Source of the DNA: DATAGF01 sp963813355
GTDB lineage: Bacteria; Actinomycetota; Thermoleophilia; Miltoncostaeales; Miltoncostaeaceae
Assembly: GCA_963813355.1 (NCBI GenBank)
Contig: CAWEYS010000029.1
Span: 62,001-126,000 of the forward strand
Length of the DNA stretch: 64,000 nucleotides
Direction: 5' to 3'
Under the pieces are notes generated by a model, which was given only the letters and a program-made list of their open reading frames with translations, had not been told where the DNA came from and ran no database searches. Of the stretch, positions 48,610-58,106 are shown one piece after another. Within the stretch, counting starts at the first letter, position 1. Each line of letters begins with the position of its first letter. A program made the translations under genes and the position numbers.

Positions 48610-49205
48610 TCGGAGGCGGGCCTCCCGTTCCCGTTGGTCGCGACGGCCGACAGGTCGGCCTCCGCGATCGCCTCCTCGATGAGGCGGCGGTGGTCGTCGT
48701 CGCTCAGGGACCGGCGCGACACCTTCTCGGCCGCGAGCAGCGCCAGCGTCGCGACCTGGTCGCGCAGGCCGCTCGCGGCGGAGCGGGCCTCGGCGGAGAT
48801 CTGGGTCTCGGCGTCGGCGAGGACGCGCTCGCGCTGGGCGTGGGCCTGGGTCACGATCTCCTGGGCCTGCCGCTCGCCCTCCTTGCGCCCCTGCTCGCGC
48901 AGCGCGTCGGCCTCCCGCCGGGCCTCGGCCAGCCGGGTCCGGTAGTCCTCCAGCAGCGCCGTGGCCTCGTCGCGGCTGCGCTCGGCCTCCTCGATGCTCT
49001 GGGAGATGTCCGCGCGGCGCTTCTCGATCGCCTGGCCGACCGGCCCGAAGACGTACCTCTTCAGGATGAAGAGGGTGATCCCGAAGATCACCAGCGTCCA
49101 GATCATCAGACCCGGGCTGGCCTCCAGGAGGGGGTTGCCGCCGTCGTCGCCGGACTCCGCCTGAAGAGGCAGGACGTAGACCGCCAGTGTTCCCACGAGG
49201 TCCAC
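48606..49205 (-). CDS. atpF: ATP synthase b subunit
   Basis: The 199-aa peripheral stalk has one TM (PGLMIWTLVIFGITLFILKR) and a long coiled coil rich in Ala, Arg and Glu (about 60-160). A short extracytoplasmic N-terminal segment precedes the TM (QAESGDDGGNPLLEASP). It is normal for a simple b subunit. Confidence 0.94.
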   Translation of the reverse strand: MDLVGTLAVYVLPLQAESGDDGGNPLLEASPGLMIWTLVIFGITLFILKRYVFGPVGQAIEKRRADISQSIEEAERSRDEATALLEDYRTRLAEARREADALREQGRKEGERQAQEIVTQAHAQRERVLADAETQISAEARSAASGLRDQVATLALLAAEKVSRRSLSDDDHRRLIEEAIAEADLSAVATNGNGRPASE

Positions 49206-49208
49206 CGT

Positions 49209-49454
49209 CTAGCCGATGAAGAAGGCGACGAAGCCCATCAGCAGGGCGTAGAAGACGATGGCCTCGGTGAGGGCGAGGCCCAGGAACATCAGCGACAGGA
49301 TCTCGCCGCGGAGCTCGGGCTGGCGGGCCACGGCCTCCACGGTCTTGCCCATCAGGTAGCCGACACCCGCGCCCGGGCCGATGGCCCCGAAGCCGGTGGC
49401 GAGACCCAGGGCGAGGATCTTTGCTGCATCCTCGACATTGCCTTCAAGCGCCAC
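49209..49454 (-). CDS. atpE: ATP synthase c subunit
   Basis: The 81-aa proteolipid has two TM helices. The polar loop RQPE (44-47) and the proton-carrying Glu64 in LALTEAIVFYALL are present. The Na+-type ligand pattern (Gln in helix 1 with Ser/Thr after the Glu) is absent, so proton coupling is expected. Confidence 0.96.
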   Translation of the reverse strand: MALEGNVEDAAKILALGLATGFGAIGPGAGVGYLMGKTVEAVARQPELRGEILSLMFLGLALTEAIVFYALLMGFVAFFIG

Positions 49455-49472
49455 GGAACTCCCTTTCGTTGG

Positions 49473-50360
49473 TTAGTGCGATGACCCCACCGCGAAGCCG
49501 ATGTAGATCCCGCTCAGCATCGCGAAGATGAACGCCTGCAGGCCCGCGATCAGGACCCACTCGAAGACGTAGAAGAACACGCCCACCGGGATTGCGAGGA
49601 CCCCCGCGAAGTTCCCGAGCAGGATCACGAAGCCCGCGCACATGATGATCAGCAGGTGCCCGGCGAGCAGGTTGGCGAAGAGCCGCACCGACAGGCTCAC
49701 CAGGCGGAGCAGCTGCGACAGCACCTCGAGCGCCGCGATGAACGGCTTGATCGCCCGCGGGGCGGGGGGCACCAGCGTCTTGGCGTACCCGACAGGGCCG
49801 TGCGCCCGGATGCCCTCGTAGTTGTAGGCGATGAAGGTGACCAGGGTCAGGGCGAGCGTGACGTTGATGTTCGCGGTGGCCGCGTACAGGCCGAGGTCGG
49901 GGATCCCGAACGGGAAGGTCCCCGACTCGTGCGATATCGGCAGCGGGATGAAGCTGATGATGTTGCTCACCGCCAGGAACAGGAAGAGCGTCGCGATGTA
50001 GGGGAAGTACCGCGGGAAGACGCTCTCGCTCAGGGTCGGCCGCGCGATCTGGCGCTCGCAGAACTCGTACGCGATCTCCACGACGTTCTGCGCCCCGGTC
50101 GGGCGCTGGCGCAGCCCGCCGCGCACGACGAAGATGCCCACGCCGATGCAGATGGCGGCGGCGAGCAGCAGGTAGACCACCGCCTTGTTGATGGACAGGT
50201 CGAGCGGGCCGATCTCGATCGAGATGTAGGGGTCGAGCTCGAACTCGACCGACGGGTCGAACGCGGCCTCCTCGGACTGGGCGGCGGCCACGGCGGGGAC
50301 GGCCAGAAGGCACACGACCGCCAGCGCGGTCAGCGCCCCCCACGAGCGGCGCAGGCTCAC
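49473..50360 (-). CDS. atpB: ATP synthase a subunit
   Basis: The 295-aa Fo channel has the essential Arg in LRLVSLSVRLFANLLAGHLL. GTG 50360 begins VSLRRSWGALTALAVVCLLA, so an N-terminal signal-like helix precedes the standard fold. It overlaps the atpI-like gene (GTGA). Longer in-frame readings upstream run through that gene. Confidence 0.95.
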   Translation of the reverse strand: MSLRRSWGALTALAVVCLLAVPAVAAAQSEEAAFDPSVEFELDPYISIEIGPLDLSINKAVVYLLLAAAICIGVGIFVVRGGLRQRPTGAQNVVEIAYEFCERQIARPTLSESVFPRYFPYIATLFLFLAVSNIISFIPLPISHESGTFPFGIPDLGLYAATANINVTLALTLVTFIAYNYEGIRAHGPVGYAKTLVPPAPRAIKPFIAALEVLSQLLRLVSLSVRLFANLLAGHLLIIMCAGFVILLGNFAGVLAIPVGVFFYVFEWVLIAGLQAFIFAMLSGIYIGFAVGSSH

Positions 50361-50836
50361 CGGGGCGTGTCCTGGGTCGCGCGCTGGCGCAGCGCGAACA
50401 GGACCGTGCGACCCACCAGGTCGCAGGTGAAGGCCACGAGGAAGACGGCGCCGGCCGTGAGGCCGATCTGCTCGTCGTAGTTGAGCGCGATGACGAAGAG
50501 GACGATCGCGACGAGCCAGGCGCGCGAGATGAACGAGAGGCCCGACAGGCCGACCGCGGCGGTCGCCGAGGTGTTCATCACGAGCTTGCCCGTGAGCAGC
50601 TGCAGCGACCAGTTCGCGGCCCACAGCACCACCCCGAGCACCCACCCGTTGAGGGGCCCGCCGAGCAGGAGCACGACGGGGAGCGTGAGGACCGCCACGA
50701 TGATGCCGATGCTCGAGGCGATGGCGGTGAGGGGGCGGGGGGCCTCGGTGGACGGCGTGGCGGCCGCGACGGTCACGGGCCGGGCCTCGGCCACCGGGAG
50801 ATGCTCGCTGGCGATTCGTCCTCCGTCGTCACGCAC
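50357..50836 (-). CDS. AtpI-like small membrane protein
   Basis: A 159-aa protein with a polar N-terminus (about 1-35) and four TM helices (SIGIIVAVLTLPVVLLLGG, VLGVVLWAANW, WLVAIVLFVIALNY, AGAVFLVAFTCDLVG). Its place before atpB and after wecA matches AtpI, which helps assemble the c-ring. Sequence similarity is weak by eye, so the call rests on position and topology. Confidence 0.75.
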   Translation of the reverse strand: MRDDGGRIASEHLPVAEARPVTVAAATPSTEAPRPLTAIASSIGIIVAVLTLPVVLLLGGPLNGWVLGVVLWAANWSLQLLTGKLVMNTSATAAVGLSGLSFISRAWLVAIVLFVIALNYDEQIGLTAGAVFLVAFTCDLVGRTVLFALRQRATQDTPR

Positions 50837-51124
50837 TGCTGGCCGGGCACTCGCTCAGGGCGGGTCCCGGCAAAAGGCGCCGCGGAGTATACCTGCGCGC
50901 CCGTTGGCCATGGCACCGGCGGCACGTGCGCAGGACGTTCGTCCTGGCTCCTCCCGGCGGCCCCGCGGACGCACCCCGGCGCGGATCCCAGGAGTCCCGG
51001 GGGCTCCCGGCGAACTGGTCGGCACCCCCGTGGCCCGGCGCGCGGCCCCGCTACCCACAAGATCCTGCGTATTCAACCTTTCGACCAGTTGTCCGGCGGC
51101 CCCCTCCCGGGCCAGGATCAGGCC

Positions 51125-51785
51125 ATGCCCCGCGCGCCCCGGCGTCGCGGCGCCCACCGCCGGCGCCTCTGGGCCGCGCACGTCACCGTCGCGGCAGCAC
51201 TGCTCGGCGCGCTCGTCCCGGCGGCGCAGGCCGCTGGCGCCCGGCCCCTCCCCCGCATCCTGCGAGCCGTCGAAGAAGTACGGCCCGCCGCAGTCGGGCC
51301 CCGTGGCGGAGATCCTCGCCCGCGCGCGCGCCGGCGTCGAGATGCCCCCGGGCGCGATCGACCCGCCCGCGGTGAGGGTGGGCCGGCCGGCCCAGGTCCT
51401 GGTGCGGCTGGGCTCCGACCCGCTCGGAATCGCGGACGCCGTGGGGGCCGACCCGCAGGCGTTCTGGGGCTCTGCCCGAGCGTCCGTCTCGGCGACGGGC
51501 GCCGGGATCGCCGCCCGCGGGTGGGTCCAGGCGGACGGGTCCGCGCTCCTCGCGTTCACGCCCCCGCAGGCCGGTCCCGTCCGGATGCGCCTCTACGTGC
51601 CGAGCAAGCCCATCCTCCAGGCGCTCGGCCTCTGCTCGGCCGGCCGCTGGGGCGTCGACTCGGCGCTCGTCGCGCCGGGGCAGCCCCCCGGCAGCCCGGT
51701 GCTCGAGGTGGAGGACCTGCCGACGCCGCCGCCGAACCCCGGCCCGGAGCCCGCCCCCTCCCCAGGGCCTGAGCCTTCCCCTTGA
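51125..51785 (+). CDS. Secreted protein of unknown function with Pro-rich C-terminal tail
   Basis: A signal peptide (RRRLWAAHVTVAAALLGALV, Ala-rich cleavage site AAQAAGA) follows ATG 51125. An apparent extra base near 51272 shifts the frame. The body then reads YGPPQSGPVAEILARARAG and AFTPPQAGPVRMRLYVPSKP, and the tail is PTPPPNPGPEPAPSPGPEPS. Removing one base gives 219 aa. I do not recognise the fold, and the tail suggests a wall-spanning or wall-bound protein. It diverges from the ATP operon. Confidence 0.6.
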
Positions 51786-51848
51786 TGCACATGGCCGCCC
51801 CTCACGGGCGGGCCGCCTTGGGCGCTCCCTGACCTCGGGAGCGGGTCC

Positions 51849-52973
51849 TCAGGGTCTTTCTGCCATCTCCCCGCGCCGCGCCATGCGGCTGTCGCGCACC
51901 AGCTTGACCACCGGGGTGCTGCGCCACTTGAGGATCTCGAGCACGTAGACGAGGTAGATCGAGGCGGCGAGCGCCACCAGGCCCGCGCCGACCAGGGCGA
52001 GGGTGCCGGCGATCTGGATGCCGCCCTGGGGGTCCTGGTAGGGGACGAAGCGCATGGCCACGGCCACGCCGCCCATGAGCGCGCACCAGCCGTACAGCGC
52101 CAGGACGGTCTTGCGCTGCCCCCAGCCGATCGTGAAGAAGCGGTGGTGGAAGTGGCTGCGGTCGGCGTTGTAGATCGGCAGGCCGTACTTGAGCCGCTTC
52201 AGGATCACGAACGAGGTGTCGAGGATCGGGATCGCGAGGATGATCAGCGGCGCCACGACGGCGACCGCGGCGGCGCTCTTCATCACCCCCGTCACGGCCA
52301 CCCCGGCGATGACGAAGCCCAGCAGCATCGACCCCGCGTCGCCCATGAAGACGCGCGCGGGGTGGAAGTTGAAGACGAGGAAGGCCACGCAGGCCCCGGC
52401 GAGCGACGCGGCCATGATGGCCGGGTCGGCCCGGCCGAGCGAGGCGGCGAGGATCGCGAAGGTGGTCGCGCCGAGCCCGGTGATGCCCGCGGCCAGCCCG
52501 TCCATGCCGTCGGTGAAGTTGATCATGTTCACCAGCGCGACGAACCAGAGGATCGTGAGGGGGTACTGCGCCCAGCCGAGGTCCCCGACCCCGAGGAACG
52601 GCAGCGTGATGTGGTCGATGGTGAGGCCCGCCGCGACCGGGATGGCGGCGCAGGCCGCCTGGCCCGCCAGCTTGACCGCCGGCGTCAGGCCCCAGATGTC
52701 GTCGACCGCGCCGAGGAGGGTGATCAGGATGGCGCCGGTGACGAGCGCCCGCTCGGGCGAGCCCTCGGGGAAGTAGAAGAGCACCGGCACCATGAAGCCG
52801 GCCAGCAGCGCGAGCCCGCCCAGGCGGGGCGTCGGCTCGCTGTGGATCCGCCGGTCGGAGGGCAGGTCCACCGCCCCCACCGCCCTCGCGAGGCGCGCCG
52901 CCAACGGCGTCGTCGCCAACACCACGAGGGCCGCGACGAGCGCGCACAGGATGGGGATGAGGGTGGTCGTCAC
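51849..52973 (-). CDS. Undecaprenyl-phosphate N-acetylglucosaminyl-1-phosphate transferase (WecA/TagO family)
   Basis: The 374-aa enzyme loads UDP-sugar phosphate onto undecaprenyl phosphate, the first step of teichoic acid, arabinogalactan-type or O-antigen linkage. About eleven TM helices are present. Motifs are LGAVDDIWGL, NFTDGMDGLAAG, NFHPARVFMGDAGS and ADRSHFHHRFF. Its place before atpI-atpB equals rfe in mycobacteria. It is likely the lipid-carrier entry point for the window's surface glycans. Confidence 0.92.
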   Translation of the reverse strand: MTTTLIPILCALVAALVVLATTPLAARLARAVGAVDLPSDRRIHSEPTPRLGGLALLAGFMVPVLFYFPEGSPERALVTGAILITLLGAVDDIWGLTPAVKLAGQAACAAIPVAAGLTIDHITLPFLGVGDLGWAQYPLTILWFVALVNMINFTDGMDGLAAGITGLGATTFAILAASLGRADPAIMAASLAGACVAFLVFNFHPARVFMGDAGSMLLGFVIAGVAVTGVMKSAAAVAVVAPLIILAIPILDTSFVILKRLKYGLPIYNADRSHFHHRFFTIGWGQRKTVLALYGWCALMGGVAVAMRFVPYQDPQGGIQIAGTLALVGAGLVALAASIYLVYVLEILKWRSTPVVKLVRDSRMARRGEMAERP

Positions 52974-53083
52974 GAAGACACGGGGCCGCGGGGGCCCTGG
53001 GGGATTCTAGGTCCCACGGCGTCAGCCCTTCAACGAACGTTGCGGGTGTGGACGGCCCGCGAGGGGCCAGCGTAGCCTGAGCC

Positions 53084-54697
53084 ATGCTCCGCCCGCGCGA
53101 CACGGCAGGCGTGACGCCGGAAATGCGCGACCGCGACACCCCGCGGGACGTGGCGATCTCGGCCACGGCACTCCCGCCCTTCGTGGACCCGACGCTGGGC
53201 GTCCCGGTGCCGCCGCGCGCCTACTCGGAGCGCCTGCCGCGCAACCGGCTCGTCGCCATCGGCGACTCGCTGACCCACGGCTTCATGAGCGGCGCCATCC
53301 ACCGCACCGACGTCTCGGTGGCGGCCATCGTCGCCCACGAGCTGGGGCTCGGGGACGGCGGGGCGGGCGCGTTCCGCCACCCGGTCTACGGCGGCCCCGG
53401 CGAGGGCCTGCCGGTGAACATCGAGGCCCTCGTCCGCCACCTCGAGCGCGAGCCGGGGTCGCGCGAGGGGCTCTGGCAACTGGCCGGCGCCGCAGGGCGC
53501 GCGCGCAAGTGGCTGGACGACGTCGAGGACTACTGGGAGCGGGGCGCCGGTGCGCGCTTCACGCCGCCCGCCGAGATCAACCACAACCTGGGCGTCTACG
53601 GCTGGAGGTTCGACCATGCCCTCGAGCTGACCGCCCGCCGGCTGCAGGACTCGATCCGGCCGGCCCGCGACGCCTTCATCAAGCAGGTGGTGCAGGACCA
53701 CAGGGCGCGCGCGGGGGTGCGGGTCCTCGCGTCGCGGCAGGGGACCGACCTCACCCCGTTCGGCGCCGCGCGGGAGCTCGGCCGCGACGCCGGCGACGGC
53801 GCCGACCCCGACCACGGCATCGAGACCCTGCTCGTCATGCTGGGGGCGAACCACGCGCTCGAGACCGTCGTGCAGCTCCGGGTGAACTGGAAGGGCGGCC
53901 CTCGCGAGCGGGACGAGCCGCGCACGGTCTGGCACCCCCGGCTCTTCAAGGAGCTCCTCGACCGGGCGGTCGCCGAGGTACGGGGCATCCGCGCGCGCCA
54001 CGTCATCTGGGGGACGGTCCCCCACGTCACGATCGCCCCGGTCGCCCGGGGGGTGGAGAAGAAGGTGGCGCGCGGCTCGCGGTACTTCCCCTACTACACC
54101 CGGCCCTGGATCACCGACGACGCCTTCGACCCGGACGACGACCGCAACATCACGCACCAGCAGGCCCGCGCCGTCGACAGCGCCATCGACGACTACAACG
54201 ACAGCATCGCCGAGGCCGTGATCGCGGCGCGGCGCGAGGGGCTCGACTGGCACGTTCTGGACCTGGCCGGGCTGCTCGACCGGCTCGCCCAGAAGCGCTA
54301 CATCGACGACCGCCTGGCCCAGCCGTCCTGGTGGAGCCGCTACCCGCTCCCGCCCGAGCTCCAGGCCCTCGACCCCCCGCCCGACTCGGCCTTCTTCGCG
54401 ACCGGCCCGACCGGGCGGCGGGCGAAGGGCGGCCTCTTCAGCCTGGACGGCGTCCACCCGACCACGATCGGCTACGGCATCCTGGCGCAGGAGATCGTGC
54501 GCGTCATGAGCGTGGCCGGCGTCGCCTTCCCCGGCGCCGACGGGCGCCCGCGGCCGGCCCCGGTGCGGGTCGACTTCGCGCGCCTGATCGCCGAGGACAC
54601 ACTGATCTCGGACCCGCCGCGCTCAGTGGACTCCACGCTCCGCACGATCGGCTGGCTCGACGAGCACGCGTCGTTCCTGGTGAACCTGATGACCTGA
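53084..54697 (+). CDS. SGNH/GDSL hydrolase family protein
   Basis: A 537-aa SGNH-type esterase or lipase. Block I is IGDSLTHGF (nucleophile Ser62), the Asn block is MLGANHALE, and block V is LDGVHPTTIGYGI with the Asp and His. No signal peptide is seen. It is longer than usual, with an insert of about 200 residues between blocks. Its 3' end overlaps the convergent SDR gene by 75 bp. Confidence 0.85.
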   Translation: MLRPRDTAGVTPEMRDRDTPRDVAISATALPPFVDPTLGVPVPPRAYSERLPRNRLVAIGDSLTHGFMSGAIHRTDVSVAAIVAHELGLGDGGAGAFRHPVYGGPGEGLPVNIEALVRHLEREPGSREGLWQLAGAAGRARKWLDDVEDYWERGAGARFTPPAEINHNLGVYGWRFDHALELTARRLQDSIRPARDAFIKQVVQDHRARAGVRVLASRQGTDLTPFGAARELGRDAGDGADPDHGIETLLVMLGANHALETVVQLRVNWKGGPRERDEPRTVWHPRLFKELLDRAVAEVRGIRARHVIWGTVPHVTIAPVARGVEKKVARGSRYFPYYTRPWITDDAFDPDDDRNITHQQARAVDSAIDDYNDSIAEAVIAARREGLDWHVLDLAGLLDRLAQKRYIDDRLAQPSWWSRYPLPPELQALDPPPDSAFFATGPTGRRAKGGLFSLDGVHPTTIGYGILAQEIVRVMSVAGVAFPGADGRPRPAPVRVDFARLIAEDTLISDPPRSVDSTLRTIGWLDEHASFLVNLMT

Positions 54698-55474
54698 GGC
54701 CCGGTGGGCGACGGCGGAGGCCCGCAGCACCAGGCCCCGCGGCACGAAGCGCCCGACCAGCATCGACCCCCGCGCCACCCATCCCGTGGGCGCCCGCCGG
54801 CGCCCGGCGGCCAGCGCCCGCCAGGTCGCGCGGACCACGAGGTCGACGTCGTCGTGCGGGATGGACCAGCGGAGGGTGCGCTCTGCGCCCGTCGACATGG
54901 TGAACTCGGTGCGGGTCGGCCCGGGGCAGACGGCCACCGCCCTCACGCCGGTGCCCCGCAGCTCCTCGGCGACCGCCTCGGCGAAGTGCAGCGCGAAGGC
55001 CTTGGTGGCGGCGTAGGTGGCCATGTAGGGCACCGGCTGCCAGGCGGCGGCGGAGCTGACGACCACGAGCGCCCCCGCGCCCCGCGCCACCATGCGCGGA
55101 AGGGCGTGCGCGGCCAGGTCGACCACCGCGGCGCAGTTCAGGCGCACCATGTCCGTCTCGCGTGCGCGGTCGAGCTCCCAGAGCGGGCCGTGGGTGCCGA
55201 AGCCCGCGTTGAGGACCACGACGTCCGGCGGCGGGCCATCGTCGAGCGCGGCCCGGCAGGCGGCCAGGCCGGCGTCGGTGGCCAGGTCGGCCACCACGGG
55301 GCGCGCCTCGACCCCGTGGACCTCGCGCGCCCGGCGCGCGAGGGCGCGCAGCCGCTCCTCCCGCCGTGCGACGACGATCAGCGGATGGCCGCGCGCGGCG
55401 AGGGCGTCCGCGTAGGCCCAGCCGAGGCCCGACGACGCGCCCGTGACGAGCGCCGGCCCTCGCAGGCCGCTCAC
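54623..55474 (-). CDS. Short-chain dehydrogenase/reductase
   Basis: The 283-aa NAD(P)-dependent oxidoreductase has the cofactor motif TGASSGLGWA, the NAG motif LNAGFG, the catalytic Ser in VVSSAAAW, and YAATKAF with Tyr and Lys. The substrate is unknown. GTG 55474 overlaps the upp stop (GTGA), so it is co-translated with upp. Confidence 0.9.
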   Translation of the reverse strand: MSGLRGPALVTGASSGLGWAYADALAARGHPLIVVARREERLRALARRAREVHGVEARPVVADLATDAGLAACRAALDDGPPPDVVVLNAGFGTHGPLWELDRARETDMVRLNCAAVVDLAAHALPRMVARGAGALVVVSSAAAWQPVPYMATYAATKAFALHFAEAVAEELRGTGVRAVAVCPGPTRTEFTMSTGAERTLRWSIPHDDVDLVVRATWRALAAGRRRAPTGWVARGSMLVGRFVPRGLVLRASAVAHRASGHQVHQERRVLVEPADRAERGVH

Positions 55475-56115
55475 GCCTTGGCGGGAGCGGCGTAGAGCCG
55501 GTCGCCGGCGTCGCCGAGGCCCGGCACGATGAACCCGCGGTCGTCGAGCCGCTCGTCGATCGCGGCCACCGTGACGGGCACCTCGGGCTCCGCGGCCGCG
55601 ACGGCGGCGAGCCCCTCGGGCGCCGCGATCAGACCCACGAGGCGCAGCCGGCGCGCGCCCGCGGCCCGGAGGGCGCGCAGCGCGGCGGCGCTCGACCCGC
55701 CGGTGGCGATCATCGGGTCGAGGGCGACCACCTCGAACTCGCCGAGCCCGGCCGGCAGGCTCTCGAGGTAGGTGCGCGGCTCGAGTGTCTCCTCGTCGCG
55801 GGCCATGCCGAGGAACCCGACGAGGGTGTCGTCGGGCAGGAGCTGGAGGGCGGGCTCGAGCATCGCGAGGCCGGCCCGAAGGACCGGCACGAGGGTGACC
55901 CGGTGCGCGGGCACCAGCGCCCGGGCCGTCGCGAGCGGCGTCTGGACCTCGGCGTCGCGCTCCTCGAGGTCGTCGAGGGCCGCCGCGAGCACGAGCGCCG
56001 ACAGGGCGCCCGCGTGACGGCGGAAGGCGTGCGGCGGCGTCGTGGCGTCGCGCAGGCGTGCCAGGTGCTGCCCGGCCAGCGCGCCGGGGATCGCGACGGG
56101 AGGACGGGAGGGCAC
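55471..56115 (-). CDS. upp: Uracil phosphoribosyltransferase
   Basis: The 214-aa enzyme salvages uracil with PRPP to make UMP. It has VPVLRAGLAMLEPALQLLPD, the PRPP loop LDPMIATGGSSAAAL, and the C-terminal uracil-binding motif GFIVPGLGDAGDRLYA. It lies 10 bp after the cupredoxin gene, in the ancestral glyA-upp-atp neighbourhood. Confidence 0.95.
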   Translation of the reverse strand: MPSRPPVAIPGALAGQHLARLRDATTPPHAFRRHAGALSALVLAAALDDLEERDAEVQTPLATARALVPAHRVTLVPVLRAGLAMLEPALQLLPDDTLVGFLGMARDEETLEPRTYLESLPAGLGEFEVVALDPMIATGGSSAAALRALRAAGARRLRLVGLIAAPEGLAAVAAAEPEVPVTVAAIDERLDDRGFIVPGLGDAGDRLYAAPAKA

Positions 56116-56124
56116 CCGCGCACC

Positions 56125-56598
56125 CTAGTGCCTCGCCAGCCCCCGTTTCGCGAGGGCGCGCCGGGCGGGGCGGTAGTTGTGGGCCGGGTCGATGCGGGCC
56201 TCGATCGTGCTGACCATGCCGAAGAGCTCGTGCGAGTCCGGGGTCCCGGCGAAGAGCGAGCACCAGATCTTCCAGGTGCCCGGCGTCAGCGTCGCCTGGA
56301 TCTCCGAGCTCGTGCCGGGGGCGAGGTAGATCCGGTGCAGCGCGCCGGTCGCGTCCACCAGCGAGAGGTCGTGGTCGTCCATGCCGCGGTTGTAGACGCG
56401 CAGGGTGACGGGGCCGGCCGCGACGACGCGCTTGGACGGGATCACGGTCCACTCGTCCTCATCGACCGCGAGCGACGTTGGCAGCGGCGGCGGGGGCGGC
56501 AGCGTCAGCCGGTGGACGCGGGGCGCGGCGACGGCCGTCGCGGCCGCCAGCAGGGAGACGGCGATGAGGACCCCCGCGATGCGCGCGGGCGGCCTCAC
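56125..56598 (-). CDS. Exported cupredoxin-like domain protein
   Basis: A 157-aa protein with an N-terminal TM or signal (IAGVLIAVSLLAAATAVAA) and a cupredoxin_1-like beta-barrel (VTLRVYNRGMDDHDLSLVDA). Possible copper ligands are His in DDHDL, and Cys and His in TWKIWCSLFAGTPDSHELFG. Electron transfer or metal binding is possible but untested. The GTG start overlaps the DUF1501 stop (GTGA). Confidence 0.8.
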   Translation of the reverse strand: MRPPARIAGVLIAVSLLAAATAVAAPRVHRLTLPPPPPLPTSLAVDEDEWTVIPSKRVVAAGPVTLRVYNRGMDDHDLSLVDATGALHRIYLAPGTSSEIQATLTPGTWKIWCSLFAGTPDSHELFGMVSTIEARIDPAHNYRPARRALAKRGLARH

Positions 56599-58106
56599 CC
56601 GACCAGCGGCCCCCCGAGGGGGAAGGGCCCTCCCGGGATCACCGCGCCCGGGTCGCCGCCGAGCCACTCGGAGACGACCGAGCTGTAGACGGCCCGGAAG
56701 TCGGTCGTCACCCGCAGGTCGCCCTGGTACAGGGTCTGGAGGCCAGGGAACGCGCCCCGCATCCCGCCGACCACCGACGAGCCCATCGCCATCATCAGCC
56801 CGCCCGCCCCGTGATCCGTGCCGGTGTTGTTCGACGCGACGCGGCGCCCGAACTCCGAGAAGACCACGGTCATGACGCGCCCCTCGATCCCCCGGGCGGT
56901 GAGGTCGTCCTTGAAGGCGGCCAGCGCCCGGGAGAGCGTGGTGAGCTGCGGGTCCTGGCTGGCGAGCTGGTTGCCGTGGGTGTCGAACGAGCCCCAGTCG
57001 AGGGTGATGACCTTCACGCCGAGGTTGGCCGACAGCAGGATGGCGGCGAGCTGGAGCCGGGTCGAGAGGTCCGACTGCGGGTAGCCGGCGGCCACCGGGG
57101 CGCCCGCGAGCGAGCGCAGCGACCGCGACACCTGCACGGTGCGCCCGTAGGTCTCGCGCGACCGGGCGAGGCCGTCGTTGCCCTTGCCGACCGGCACCGC
57201 CGCCACCGGCGCCATCTGCTCGGTGGTGTTGACCAGGGTCGTGGCGACGTTGTCGACGCGGAACTCCACGCCGTTGAGGCTGCGGACGGCGCTGACCGGG
57301 GCCCGGGCGGAGCGGATCTGCTTGGAGATGGTGGAGTCGATCGAGACGGCCTGGAGCGGGTTGTCGGTCAACCCGTAGAGGTCGAGCCAGCGCCCCAGCC
57401 AGCCGGTCGTCATCTTCTGCAGGGCGCCCGCGAACCAGTAGTCGCGGCTGTCGAAGTGGGAGCGGTTGGCCGGCGTGTAGTCGGCCGCGGGCCACACCGC
57501 GAGGTCCGACGTCGCGCCGCCCGAGCCGTCGCCCCAGAGGGTGTCGAAGCCCTTGGTGTCGTTGTTGTTGCCCACGCCCGAGACGCCCACGTTCGCCCAC
57601 GCGTGCGCGCCGCCGGTGCCCAGCATCACGGTCGACCCCACCCGCCCGCCGGGCCCGGCCACGGAGGGCCCCTGGGCCCGCGCGAGGTTGGGCCGCGCGG
57701 CCGTGTAGGCGGCGTAGTCGGCGATCGGCACGATCGTGTTGAGGCCGTCGTTGCCGCCGTTGAGGTAGATCATCACCACCTGGTTCGCCGGGCTCGCGCC
57801 CTCGGCGACGGCCGCCTCGTAGGCTCGCGTCCAGTCGATCTTGCTCGCCGCGTAGACCGAGGCGAGGCCGAGGACGCCCGTGCGCAGGAAGGCTCGCCGG
57901 TCGAGGCCCCGCGCACGGGGCACGCCGTCCGGGAACCCCGCCACCGCCTCGACCGGGATCGGCATCCGGTCAACCGGGTCGAGGTCGGTGACGAGGCTGT
58001 CGGACCGGGCGCAGTCCGCGCAGCGGACCGCCTCGGTCGTTCCGGGGTCGGGCGCCGGCGAGCCGGCCTCGGCGGCGTCGCGGTCCATCTCGGGCTCGTC
58101 GGTCAT
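56595..58106 (-). CDS. DUF1501 protein with Tat signal
   Basis: A 503-aa member of the DUF1501 (sulfatase/alkaline phosphatase-superfamily-like) proteins, usually paired with DUF1800. The twin-arginine motif DRRAFLRTGVLGLASVYA lies near residue 69. The core starts VVMIYLNGGNDGLNTIVPIA. Cys residues at the N-terminus (RCADCARSD) precede the Tat signal. ATG 58106 directly abuts the DUF1800 stop. Confidence 0.9.
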   Translation of the reverse strand: MTDEPEMDRDAAEAGSPAPDPGTTEAVRCADCARSDSLVTDLDPVDRMPIPVEAVAGFPDGVPRARGLDRRAFLRTGVLGLASVYAASKIDWTRAYEAAVAEGASPANQVVMIYLNGGNDGLNTIVPIADYAAYTAARPNLARAQGPSVAGPGGRVGSTVMLGTGGAHAWANVGVSGVGNNNDTKGFDTLWGDGSGGATSDLAVWPAADYTPANRSHFDSRDYWFAGALQKMTTGWLGRWLDLYGLTDNPLQAVSIDSTISKQIRSARAPVSAVRSLNGVEFRVDNVATTLVNTTEQMAPVAAVPVGKGNDGLARSRETYGRTVQVSRSLRSLAGAPVAAGYPQSDLSTRLQLAAILLSANLGVKVITLDWGSFDTHGNQLASQDPQLTTLSRALAAFKDDLTARGIEGRVMTVVFSEFGRRVASNNTGTDHGAGGLMMAMGSSVVGGMRGAFPGLQTLYQGDLRVTTDFRAVYSSVVSEWLGGDPGAVIPGGPFPLGGPLVG

